Assembly: GCF_030936135.1 (NCBI RefSeq)
Contig: NC_082600.1
Span: forward strand, 4,898,001-4,962,000
Length of the DNA: 64,000 nt
Reading direction: 5' to 3'
DNA from: Gavia stellata
Lineage: Eukaryota; Chordata; Aves; Gaviiformes; Gaviidae
The position numbers were made by a program, and so were the translations under genes. The notes below the pieces were generated by a model. It ran no database searches, was not told where the DNA came from, and saw only the letters and a list, made by a program, of their open reading frames with translations. How positions within the stretch are numbered: position 1 is the stretch's first letter; each line of letters begins with the position of its first letter. Positions 12,701 through 21,480 of the stretch are shown here, one piece after another.

Positions 12701-15468
12701 TGCCTGCACGCTGCCTGCACGGGCAGCTCCCGGCCCCGCTGCTCCCCGGGACCGCTTGAACATTTTACATGTAGCGAGGATTTTTGCAGCACCTGAGCAA
12801 GGGGGAGAGCCTGGGGCTGAGCCTCCCAACGCGGGGAGTCCCGCTCTTGCCCCAGCTCCCCGCCCCAGCATCTCTAACCGGCGCCTGAACCCCTCATTTC
12901 CATCCACCTTCTACTGCAATGCCATTGAGTCTCCCCAGATTTCCGCCTTATTGAAAAGAAAGAGGGGGCGATGACTAGTTTTGCAAACATCGCTTGCCGG
13001 ACGTGATTGCACCGGGAAGCGAAGCGCTGCCAGAGTCCGTCCAGGCAGTCAGACCCTCCTTGGGGCATCTTTTGGGTGGTTTCCTACCCCATGGGCACCC
13101 ACCCCAGTGGCAGCAGAGCAAGCAGTGGGTGCGAGGCGGGCAGGGTCCCTGCCTGGTCCCCTGACCGAGGTCTCCTGTCCCTTTCTCCCTGCAGAGTTCC
13201 AGGTGCCGGTGACTGAACCTGACATCAACAACAGGCTGGAGTCCCTGTGCCTGAGCATGACGGAGCACGCGCTCAGCGGTGAGCACTCCCTCCTCCTCGG
13301 GCTCTTCCAGCACGTTCACACCACCTCCGCCGAGCCCCCCGGCACCCGCCCCTGCCCCGCGCCCCCCAAAAGCTGGGACAGGCTGTGGCTGTGAGGGAAT
13401 GGGATGGCGGCAGGGCTGGATGCGGGAATGCTCCCGGGGATGCTCCCAGGGATGCTCCCGGCGGGGGTCGGACGGGGACATTGGCTTCTCTCAGAGAGGT
13501 GGCCGGAGCAGAGGGGTAAAACCAAACGCAGGGATCGCACCCAGCACTAGTGGAGTCCGTGCTTATTAGCCACTAGTTAGCTTGCTAATAATAATTAGTG
13601 TTAGCTCGCTAGTCTGTTATTAGTTCTCGATAAAGCCCTTGCCACTGGAGCGCTCGAATGGTTCACAGGCTTTGGAGTATTTCACCCTTCTGCCACCGGT
13701 GTCCCCCGTTTGGCCGGGGGGGGCGGGAGCCCCGAGGCACGGGGCTAAAACCCTGCCGTGCCAGCTGCCGGGCGCTGTGCCGGGCGCTGTGCCGGTGGTG
13801 CCGGCAGCTCCTCGCCTGCGCCTGGGGCGGCTGCGGGTGCCAGCCTGGGCAGGCGGATAGCGGGCATGGGGAGGGAGCAGGACCAGATGGAAAAACGGGC
13901 AGGGAAGGTGGAAAAGGCAGCAGCAGCATGATGGAGAGGCTGGCACAGCAAAAAGCACCGGCAGCAGAAGCGCCCGGTGTCCCTCGCCGATGCGCTGGAC
14001 CCCCAAGCATGAATGATGACCCCCCGGCGATGGGACGAGTGCGGCCGCTTGCATTGCCCAGACCCTCCTGAATAAGCAGCCCGGGTCTCGCCCCCGGCAA
14101 TCCCCGGACTGCGTCGAACGGTTGAGGACGGGAGCCCTCGGGGAGGATTGTGCCGCCGGGTTCCCACCGCCGGCGCAGCTCTCTGCAGCGATGTGACAGC
14201 CCGTCCCAGGGTGACGGACACGAGAGCAAGGACTGTAAGAGGCAGCAGGGCCCTGGCAGTGCCACGGCAGCATCCCCGGCCGGGAAAACAAGGACACTTC
14301 TGTCACCCGAAGCGTTTCTCCAGCGTGTGCCCAGGCGAGGCTTAGCTGTCTTGTCCCTCTGCAGGGTACTGTTCCTCCGAGTTATTTTTTCCAGGTCGCA
14401 TACCCCGAGCCTCTGGAAACCGGTCGTGCTATAAATAGCTCTTAAAAAAATAAACCTTCGGGGGAGAAAAAAAAAAAAAGGCGTAACAAACCTGTTTGTT
14501 TTTAGTCTTAAGGAGGGAGGCGGCGGTGATGCCCTGGGTAGCATAACAGGGAGTGCTCTGTTTGGGGGCTACGCCGGGAGCTGTGCCCCCCCTGCCGCTC
14601 TCCACCCCGGGGACAGGGGGGTTTGGGATGGGGGACAGGGAGCGGTCGGGGCTGGAGGAGGGCTGGAGGGTTGGAAATGCTGTTGGGTGTTGATTTGTGG
14701 CCCTGTAAGAGCTGCTGGCGGCCGGGGGGGTGGAGGAGAGGGGGGTGCTGGCAGCAGGGTCGTTTGTGCGGCTTTGGGATGGGCCGTGGACCCCTCGCTC
14801 CTGGGCTCAGGACTGTGGCTGGAGGCATCCCTGCTGTCACGGGACGCTGGGGACAGGGGCTCTGGGGAGACAGAAATGATTCCTGGGGTGGTTTTTTTTT
14901 CTGCCGTGATCCTCAGATGGAGGAAAATACTGCATCCTTTGCGGTGCGGGTGTTGCAGGGCTGGGTTAGCTGGGGGGGGGCAAGGCAGCCCCCCCCCCCG
15001 GGACCGGCTCCATCCCTGTCCCCCTCACTCCGGGGCAGTGGGTCATGAAGTTGTCTCTCTGTAGGGGGTCCCAGAGTCACACTTCACCTTGCGTCGAGTC
15101 CAGGCTGCCCAGGATCCCCCTCTGTTCCTGGGAAAGGTGCCGTGGGGACATGGCAGAAGGCCTGGACCAGTGTTGGGACAGCAACTTGCTGGGGGGGGGG
15201 GGCTGGGGGACTGTTGCGGACGGTGGCACAGCAGAGTGCTGACACCCCAAAACCCTTCTGCACCCCCTTGGGGAGATGGGGGCGGGCGGGTGGCCCCATG
15301 GTACCACCTCGCCGCAGGGGCCGTGGCTTGGGGGTGCTCTGGGGGTCCGTGTCCCCCCCGGCTCGAGGCGGGTGCCGGTGCAAGGTGAGCGGCTGCTCGC
15401 CGGGGCTGCTCCTCACTAACTCTCCCTTCCCGCTTGCAGATGGTGTCGACCGGACCTCCACGATCTAG
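653..15468 (+). CDS. SAMD4A: SAMD4A (Smaug homolog 1), C-terminal 379 residues, nine spliced exons
   Basis: Protein Smaug homolog 1 is a cytoplasmic translational repressor that binds stem-loop (Smaug recognition) RNA elements through its SAM domain. Nine exons (653-762, 1409-1495, 4201-4495, 5914-5999, 8282-8400, 10788-10989, 11294-11420, 13195-13278, 15440-15468) all have AG/GT borders and join without a frame break, giving 379 codons plus TAG. Counting from the first codon completed here, residues 1-66 are the SAM domain (starts [18 protein letters not shown]), 67-150 a Ser/Gln/His-rich linker, about 150-232 the PHAT-like helical region next to SAM, 233-342 a low-complexity Gly/Ser/Pro/Arg tail with an RTRSLP site, and 343-379 a conserved end finishing DGVDRTSTI. 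Human SAMD4A is about 718 residues, so roughly the N-terminal 47% lies upstream of this window. The first codon needs one base (G) from the missing upstream exon. Recognition is by remembered similarity to vertebrate SAMD4A. SAMD4B is the alternative, but the linker and C-terminus fit SAMD4A, as does the GCH1 neighbour. Confidence 0.96.
763..1408 (+). other. SAMD4A: SAMD4A intron between the two SAM exons
   Basis: This 646-base intron has a GTACGT donor and a T-rich TTTTTTTGCAG acceptor. I see no coding signal or repeat in it. Confidence 0.9.
1409..1495 (+). CDS. SAMD4A: SAMD4A window exon 2 (SAM domain, last helix)
   Basis: This 87-base phase-0 exon is flanked by TTTTGCAG and GTAAG. It encodes [20 protein letters not shown] and ends at LKSLER. 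The basic stretch KGARHK lies at the start of the long C-terminal SAM helix, the side used by Smaug-type SAM domains to contact the RNA loop. Confidence 0.95.
1496..4200 (+). other. SAMD4A: SAMD4A intron, 2.7 kb
   Basis: The donor is GTAAG and the acceptor TATCCGCAG. Most of the intron is GC-rich and featureless, but about 2310-2560 is a distinctly AT-rich island (see findings). No extra exon is supported. Confidence 0.88.
4201..4495 (+). CDS. SAMD4A: SAMD4A window exon 3 (linker and start of PHAT-like region)
   Basis: The exon opens right after CCGCAG with [18 protein letters not shown] and ends in phase 1 at GTGAG. It encodes 98 codons plus one base. The middle is a Ser/His/Gln/Gly-rich linker that differs much from the mammalian protein as I recall it. 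Both ends are well conserved, including [15 protein letters not shown] at the end. Confidence 0.94.
4496..5913 (+). other. SAMD4A: SAMD4A intron, 1.4 kb
   Basis: The donor is GTGAG; the acceptor is a strong pyrimidine tract. The intron contains a run of 13 G at 5572-5584. Nothing else stands out. Confidence 0.88.
5914..5999 (+). CDS. SAMD4A: SAMD4A window exon 4 (PHAT-like helices)
   Basis: The exon is preceded by a long pyrimidine tract and CAG, and ends at GTGAGT. It has 86 bases: two complete a GTA valine, then [20 protein letters not shown] and DKCLIHE. This is the helical segment following the SAM domain. Confidence 0.95.
6000..8281 (+). other. SAMD4A: SAMD4A intron, 2.3 kb
   Basis: GC-rich intron with a small GGGGGCTAGC-type tandem repeat at 7953-7985 and a run of about 17 T just before the acceptor. 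No coding or RNA gene signal is seen. Confidence 0.87.
8282..8400 (+). CDS. SAMD4A: SAMD4A window exon 5 (end of PHAT-like region)
   Basis: The acceptor follows a run of about 17 T and GGGCAG; the donor is GTACG. The exon starts [20 protein letters not shown] and ends SGYRQQR plus two bases (phase 2). The 119 bases fit the neighbouring phases exactly. Confidence 0.95.
8401..10787 (+). other. SAMD4A: SAMD4A intron, 2.4 kb
   Basis: The donor is GTACG and the acceptor CTCTCCGCAG. Several long open frames cross it, but none has family similarity and all are GC-rich shadows. Confidence 0.87.
10788..10989 (+). CDS. SAMD4A: SAMD4A window exon 6 (Gly/Pro/Arg-rich tail)
   Basis: The exon begins after CTCCGCAG with [14 protein letters not shown] and ends ILKQGRQ before GTTGG. 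It is 202 bases and very GC-rich. Its second half ([18 protein letters not shown]) is more divergent from mammals than its first half. Confidence 0.93.
10990..11293 (+). other. SAMD4A: SAMD4A intron, 0.3 kb
   Basis: Short intron with donor GTTGG, which is weaker than its neighbours, and acceptor TTGCTTCCCGCAG. Nothing else is visible. Confidence 0.88.
11294..11420 (+). CDS. SAMD4A: SAMD4A window exon 7
   Basis: This exon runs from a CCCGCAG acceptor to a GTAGG donor and starts [20 protein letters not shown]. It ends at MFQQP plus one base. It contains RTRSLP (11360-11377), a basophilic-kinase and 14-3-3-like consensus. Length 127 bases, phase 0 in and phase 1 out. Confidence 0.95.
11421..13194 (+). 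other. SAMD4A: SAMD4A intron, 1.8 kb
   Basis: The donor is GTAGG. A short direct repeat, CCCTATATATA, occurs twice at 11651 and 11670. No exon is supported. Confidence 0.87.
13195..13278 (+). CDS. SAMD4A: SAMD4A window exon 8
   Basis: This 84-base exon lies between CCCTGCAG and GTGAGC. It encodes [20 protein letters not shown] and SMTEHALS, a strongly conserved helical end segment of SAMD4 proteins. Phase 1 in and phase 1 out. Confidence 0.95.
13279..15439 (+). other. SAMD4A: SAMD4A last intron, 2.2 kb, rich in G and C runs
   Basis: The intron carries small minisatellites (about 13-base GGGATGCTCCC units at 13424-13461; a 12-base GCCGGGCGCTGT unit at 13767-13795), a 13-base A run near 14467, a G9/C11 hairpin at 14972-14999 and a 12-base G run at 15191-15202. 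The acceptor CCCGCTTGCAG leads to the last coding exon. Confidence 0.85.
14972..14999. repeat. Homopolymer inverted repeat, G9-loop-C11
   Basis: Nine G at 14972-14980, an eight-base loop CAAGGCAG, then eleven C at 14989-14999. The arms can pair fully as a hairpin, and each strand has a long G tract. Confidence 0.85.
15440..15468 (+). CDS. SAMD4A: SAMD4A last coding exon
   Basis: After CGCTTGCAG the exon completes a GAT codon and reads DGVDRTSTI followed by TAG at 15466-15468. This is the expected SAMD4A C-terminus. Confidence 0.95.
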
Positions 15469-15563
15469 AAGGCGTCGCGGCGGGGACGCTGGCCGGGAGA
15501 ACAACTGCTGCGGGTCCAGCGGCGAGGTCGGGGCTTGCAGGGAGCCTCAGCGATAGCTTGCAT

Positions 15564-15609
15564 CCTTTCTCCTCTCTCTCCTCTCCTCTCTCTTTCTCTC
15601 TCTCTCCTG
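15564..15609 (+). repeat. CU-rich tract just after the SAMD4A stop
   Basis: About 45 bases made almost only of C and T (CTCTCTCCTC-type repeats) begin roughly 95 bases after the stop codon. In the mRNA this is a candidate site for polypyrimidine-tract-binding or poly(C)-binding proteins; that role is inference. Confidence 0.8.
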
Positions 15610-18600
15610 TTTTAATTTTGTGAATGTGTAGATTGTCCTTGTGAACATATCATTAGACTTGGAATTTGTGTTGTCATTTATTACATCCATGCTGGGGGGG
15701 GGGAAAGGCAAAAAATCAATGACGACGATGAAAAAGCATGGGGAGGGCAGTGGGGGGGGGATGCGGCAGGAGAGTGCTGACAACGGAGGGTTCACCGGAG
15801 CACCGTGGGCAAACCCTGTTTCTGGATGAGGTTATGAATGAATAGCAAATATCACGCGGGTGTGTGTGACCAAAAACCCTTTGGGGAGGATTTGCTTGTC
15901 GCGCCGAGGATTTCAGGGCCGGTGGTCCCATCCCTTGAGTTTTGCTGCATTCAGGTACGGACTGGCCCGGCAAGCCCAGATTTTTTAAAAAAAATAATAA
16001 TAACCCCAAAATTTCCTTTCAATTTAGCCAAGAGCATCCGCAGTTTCGAGGCAACATTGTGCGCAGGGCAGCGGAGGCGGAGGGTTGGGGTCAGCCCTCC
16101 CGTCCCTGCGACCCTGATGTGGGTCGGGGTGTGGGGACGTGGTGGGGGGCATCTCGCCCGGCGGAGGGTCCCGGGGGATGTCGGCGAAGGGGGGGGACGC
16201 TGGGTGAGTTTCCTTGTCTCTTGCCTTGCCTGTGCGGGTACCGGGAAGGTGCTGCATCCATGGTTTTACACATCTGCCCCCAACCTGCAGCCAAAATCCA
16301 GCCACGAGGGGCTTTTCCAGCCCCAGGGCGGCCACCGAAAGCTGAAGGAGGCTTGGGAGCGAGCGTGCGGTTTTATTTAGCCAAATAAAAACCAAGCCCT
16401 GAAGGGCACCAAAATGCAGCTCCACAGCCCCATTTTCATGGCATGAAACACGTGCCAGGGAGGAGAGGCGGATGTCAGTGGCTCGGCTGCCCCCTCGTCT
16501 GCCGCTGCGCTACTTCTTAGAGCGGAACGGGGAGCTAAATTTGGTCCGAGGGCGTTAAACAGGTTAATCCGACACGGCGCTGCTCGAGCCTGTGCTCAGA
16601 GCGAGATCGGGGCCGGAAAAGCCATCGGTGCCCGTGGTGATGCTCAGCGTAGTGCCAGCTGCGGTCCCGGCAGTCCCGATGTTGCTCTGGGTCCTCTGAT
16701 CGAGTACTAATAAATTTAAAATTAATTAACGAAGGGAGGTGACGGGTGGGAGCAGCAGCCAGGGGGGTTGCAGCAATATTCCCAAAATGGGCTCGGCCGT
16801 GAGCACCGATGGGCAGCAGCGTGTGCCGGGACCGGCCGGAGCAGGGCTGGGGGCTAAGGGAGAACTGGCGCATCGGCGGGGACGGGAGATGTGTGAATCC
16901 ATTTGCCATGCAGCATTTTTAAGTCGTTTTTTTTCTTAAAAGTGCCAAATGCGATGTTTTCTGTTTGCTGTTCCTTGGTGTCCTGTTTCCTGGCAGGCAT
17001 GAGATGGAGGGGGGGTGTTCGGGGGGGAGCGGAGAAGGGAAAACCCGAAAGCAGGGGAGGTTGGGAGGTGGTGTGAGGAGGTGAAGGCCAAGCGGGGGCC
17101 GGGGCGGGGGCTGAGCCGCAGGCGCCAGCCGGCACTGGGGACCTGGGTCCCCCCCGAGCACCCCCAGGTTGTACGAAACCAAGGTGTGAACACAACCGCC
17201 GTGGCAGGAGCCTTCCCCAGGGGAGGCTCTAAACGTATATATAGAGCTGAAATTCTATTTATTCCTTCGCTGACTATAGAAACAGAGGTTATCTGATTGT
17301 GCAGAGAGATTATTTTGGATATATGACCTATTAACTTGCTATGGCTGGTAACCATGATGATGTCTGTTATTAACAACCACCAAATAATTCAATTGTTTTT
17401 TCCTTTTGTTTAAGAAAAAAAAGCTTATTTTCCATTGACAGTGTATAGGTTAATAACGACTTAGTTGTGTTTGCTGTTTTTTGGGTTTTTTTAAGTAAAA
17501 AAAAAAAAAATAAGTGGCTTCAGTTGCGTTCGGGAAGTCCTGCGTGGCTCTGGGCTGCCTGTGCTGCGTGCGGGCAGCAGAGCTCCAGTGAAAGAAGTTT
17601 AAAAAGAAAAAAAGACAAAAAAAAAAAAAAAAAGCTCGGATCCTAAAAGAAAATAAAAATTATTTATAAAAAGAAAAAAGAAAAAAAAAAAAACCAAACC
17701 ACCCCAACAGTTGCATGAGTGAGGCTGTGAAGTCCAATCTCTATTACTAAAGCGGCAGTGCCTTTCTTTTTTGTATTCACCCATTCACCCCACGTGCAAC
17801 TGTTTTGTACCACGCGCGCGTCGTGGCGAGGGAGATGTCGCCGCCGCGGGGGCCCTCGGCGTCGGGTGGGCATCTCCCCCCCGCTCTGCTCTCCCCCAGC
17901 GCCCGCCGGGGACCTTTAACTGGTGCTGTTCCCCTGAGCCGTCCCCGGCTGCAGCGGGGGAGGCCGGCCAGCTCAGCACCCAAGTGTCCTTGGGTCCGGC
18001 GGATGCTCCCCGCGACTGCGACACCCAGGGAAAAAAAGAAAAAAACCCAACCCAACCCCTTTTCTTTCGGGGTGTCCTCCCCAGGGACAAGCCCTGAGCT
18101 CGACTGGACTTGAGCTGGGCTTTGCCTTCGCTTGCTCAGCTCATGAAAGAAAAATCTTGGGCGGAGGGGGTCAAGCCCGGCCAGCATCCAGCAGGAAAAT
18201 CCAAAACTGTGATTTGCGCCCGCCAGCGGCGCGGAGCGAAGCTCCAGTTTGGTCAGCACTTAGGGAAACGATTTCTGTTGTCACCTTTCTCCATGTCGGG
18301 GTGCGGCCGTGCCCCAGGTTTGGCTTTCTGAATGTGCCTGATGGAAAGTGGGTCCTGCAGACGTCTATAATTTGCACACAGCGACGATAACACTAAAGTT
18401 GATTTTATACGAGTCATCAGAGTTTGCAAAGTGAGTTTTATTTTTTGTATTCCTTTATCTTTACTTAAAGGTGAATGTGTATTCCTCTGGGAGGAATAGG
18501 AAGAAAAAAAAAAAAAACAGGAATGTTAATAATGTTAAACAGAATACTTCCTCCCTTATTAATATATATAACCCTTATGTATTTATGCATATTGTAAGCT

Positions 18601-19105
18601 TACTTTAAAAAGCTTTGAACTCTCTTCTGTTGCATGCCGTTCCCGGGCAGCCTTTTATTGTACATGCATGCCTTTAGTCCTGGTTTTTCTGTACAAAGTT
18701 AGTGCACAAAGAACTATTTTTGCCTAGTTAATGTTGCCGAGCAATGCATATTTTTTAAAATTTTTTTTTTTTTTTGGTCATATATGGAAATAGCATGTTT
18801 GTTACATGTAAAAGCTTCCCGATATAAAGAAATACTAATGTTTGGAGATGCCGGTCTTTGCAAGTGTACAGTTTTCAAATGTTGTTCCCAGTGAAACACC
18901 CTCGTGATTTCAACTTGCTCCAATGTATTTATTACTCATTTCCTCCCATGTAACTAGGAATCATGGCTATATTTCATATCAACGGTATATTGAAAGTGAA
19001 GGGAGATGATTAATACAAGGTTTTGTAACACTGGGGTGTGGCGCCTCCTTATTTACGCTCTTTTTGGCAGATGGCCTCGTACTTTAAAAAAAAAAAAAGA
19101 ATAGA

Positions 19106-19111
19106 AATAAA
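19106..19111 (+). promoter_or_regulatory. SAMD4A: Probable SAMD4A distal poly(A) signal AATAAA
   Basis: A canonical AATAAA follows an A-rich run, and a G-rich segment (CCGGGGGGTAAGAG) begins about 20 bases downstream, where a GU/G-rich downstream element is expected. The clear change in composition after it supports a transcript end near 19130. Confidence 0.55.
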
Positions 19112-19130
19112 TGGCCAGCCCCGGGGGGTA

Positions 19131-19714
19131 AGAGAGGGGAGGAGGAGTTGCGTAGTTCTGCGGAGGGGTTAATATTTTTATATAAACCCATGGCAGGAGT
19201 TTGGTGCTTACAAATCCCTGGCATTCCCCATGCAGCCGCTTCTCTCTCCCTTTGGGATGCCCGCGCCTTGGGAGCTGGTTAGATACGGGATTTTCTTTTG
19301 CAATCGGCAGGAATCGGGGCTGGAGCAGCTCGGAGGCTGCAGCTGAGGCTGCGGAGGCACACGGAGGAGCCGGTTTGGCCGAGAGCCTCAGCGTGTGCGT
19401 AGAGATATTTGGGTTGGGTTTTTAAGGCTGAGCTGATTTCGGCCTTAAAACCTGCAAATTTCAGACCCGCCTCGGGCCGGAGCGGGCAGGGAAGGATGCT
19501 CTGAGCTGGCGCTGCCGCTTCCCGCGGGCGCTCGGCCGCAGGAGGTGCGGAGGGCAGGACCGTGACTTCTGGCCCAGGTTTTTTCCGGATTTTTCTCAGC
19601 TTTGGGCTCTGCACGGGCTGGTGCTGTTCGCAGCGTCACCCGTCTCGCTGAGGTCGGCGGGGACCCCCCGGATGGCCCCATCCCACCCCCTGCTCAGCGC
19701 AGGGGCAGCGCGAG
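19131..19714. other. Intergenic, no feature seen
   Basis: GC-rich sequence between the SAMD4A transcript end and the old CR1 element. I see no gene, promoter or repeat here. Confidence 0.6.
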
Positions 19715-21480
19715 CAGGATGCTCGGGGAGGGGGTGGTGACCTCCCGGGGTGGTGGCTGCACGACCTCTCTGGGCAGCCTGGTGCAGGGTTAGAGCATGC
19801 TTGTGGTTAAAAAAAGGCTTTTTCTGACATTTAAATGGAATTCCCATGTCTCAGCTTGTGGCCATTGCTGCCTGTAGCTCGTTTTTATCCCTCTCACCGT
19901 TGCATGCATCAGGAAGATCCCCCTGAGCCTCCACTTCTCCCAGGTGACCAAGCCCAGCTCCTGCAGGCTCTTCTCCACCAGTCCAAGCTCTAAATCATCA
20001 GCTTGGCCATTCGCTGCGCACATATGTCCCTCTCCCTCCTGTACTGGGGAGCCCAGCACTGGCCCAGCACACCAGCTGTGTCTCACCAGTGCTCAGCAGA
20101 GGGGCAGGATCACCCCCCCTTGACCTGCTGGAGATGGTCTTCATGCAGCCCAGGATGCTGGTGGCCACCTTTGCTGTGAGGGTGGATTGTTGGCTCGTGA
20201 GCAGCTTGGTGGCCGTCCGGACGCCCAGGTCCTTCTTTGCAAAGCTGCTTTCCACTCGCTCAGCCCCCAGTGTGCACTGGTGCATGGGCTTAGCCCTCCC
20301 CAGCAGCAGGACTTGGCCCCTTGCTGAGCTCCGTGAGGTTCCCCTCCGCCCATTTCTCCAGCCTGTCCAGGTCCCTCTGAACGGCAGCACGACCCTCTCA
20401 TGCACCAGCCGCTCCTCCCAGTTTTATATTACTGCAGATGCGCTGACAGGTTCCCAACGTCCAGGTTACGAGGCTAAAGAGTGGTTGGCCCCATTATTGA
20501 CCCTTGGGGTACGCCGCTAGTGTACAGTCTCCAGACGGACTTTGTGCCAAGGTCAGCCAGTTTTCAGCCGACGTTAATGTCAGCTTACCCAGCCTGTGCT
20601 TCATCAGCTCGTCCATGAGGGTGTTGTGGGAGACAGTGCCAAAAGCCTCGCTGAAGTCAAGATAAAGCACCCACCGCTCTGCCCTCGTCCACTGGGCCAG
20701 TCACCGCAGAAGGCTGGATGGGCACACGGTCCCTTTGTGAAGCCACGTTGACTGTTCCCCATCACCTTCTTGTCCTTCAGGTGTCTGGAAATGGTGTCCA
20801 GGCTTAGCTGCTCCACCACCTTCGCAGGTGTGGAGGTGACGCTGACTGGCCTGCAGGTCCCCAGAGCCTCCTCCTTGTCCTTCTGCAGGGAAGGAGTGAC
20901 TTTTGCTCTCTTCCAGTCCTCAGAAACGTCTGATCACCATGCCCTTTCCAAGATCACTAACAACGGCCTTGCAGTGGCACCCATGGGTGCATCCCATCAG
21001 GCCCCACGGACTTGTGCCTGTCCACATCTCTCATGAGATCCAACTCCAGGTGAGCATTAGCTTCCCAAGCCCCATCCCTGGATGCCCACACAGCGTCCCT
21101 ACGCTTCTCCTGGGGCCCCTACTCCTGCTTCCATCTCTTGTGTGCTTCCTTTTAACGTCTGAGTTGTGTCAGGAGCCCCTTGGGCAGCCAACACTGCCCC
21201 AAACCGTCACGTCCCCACCAGCCCTTCCTGGGTTGCACACATGAGGTGGAGCAGAGCATCTCCCCTCGCTTGCCTGTGTCAGGACAATGTCATGGGTGCC
21301 CTCCAGAGAGCTCCTGGGTGGCCTGGGCCCTGCTGTGGTGTCCCTCCAGCAGGCATCAGGGTGGCTGATGTCCCCCATGATGAGCACAACGCGCAAACAA
21401 GGGGCTTCTTCAGGTTGTTTGAAAGCCTCATCCACTGCTGCTCCTTGGAAGAGGCTCCTAGCAAGCTCCCCAAATCCTGA
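19715..21480 (-). mobile_element. Old, broken CR1 non-LTR retrotransposon (minus strand)
   Basis: Translated minus-strand pieces match CR1 ORF2 in the right order. Near 21380-21280 is an endonuclease-like segment, GDISHPDACWRDTTAG. Near 21040-20970 is HKSVGPDGMHPW, and near 20830-20730 is VVEQLSLDTISRHLKDKKV followed by GFTKG, from the start of the reverse transcriptase. Near 20300-20130 is KKDLGV with LTSQQSTLTAKVATSILGCM. Near 19990-19820 is LEKSLQELG-like text and FHLNVRK from the C-terminal part. Frames shift repeatedly, and part of the region between endonuclease and reverse transcriptase is missing, as is much of the catalytic core. The element is inactive. The 5' limit is uncertain (21480-21690), and the 3' octamer tail is not recognisable. 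Confidence 0.8.

Larger units (their letters stand above)
15469..19130 (+). other. SAMD4A: SAMD4A 3' untranslated region
   Basis: The region starts after the TAG at 15466. The first 1.7 kb is GC-rich, then AT-rich blocks at about 17225-17460 and 18360-19110 look like constrained UTR. Internal AATAAA hexamers occur at 16384, 16709 and 17652; the last, at 19106-19111, is my preferred end. The length of about 3.6 kb suits a vertebrate SAMD4A 3'UTR, but the exact end is inferred. Confidence 0.65.

Noticed and set aside
13663-14544. A 293-codon open frame on the minus strand in the last SAMD4A intron
   Set aside because: Low-complexity Pro/Ala/Arg-rich translation of GC-rich DNA with no recognisable domain or gene signals.
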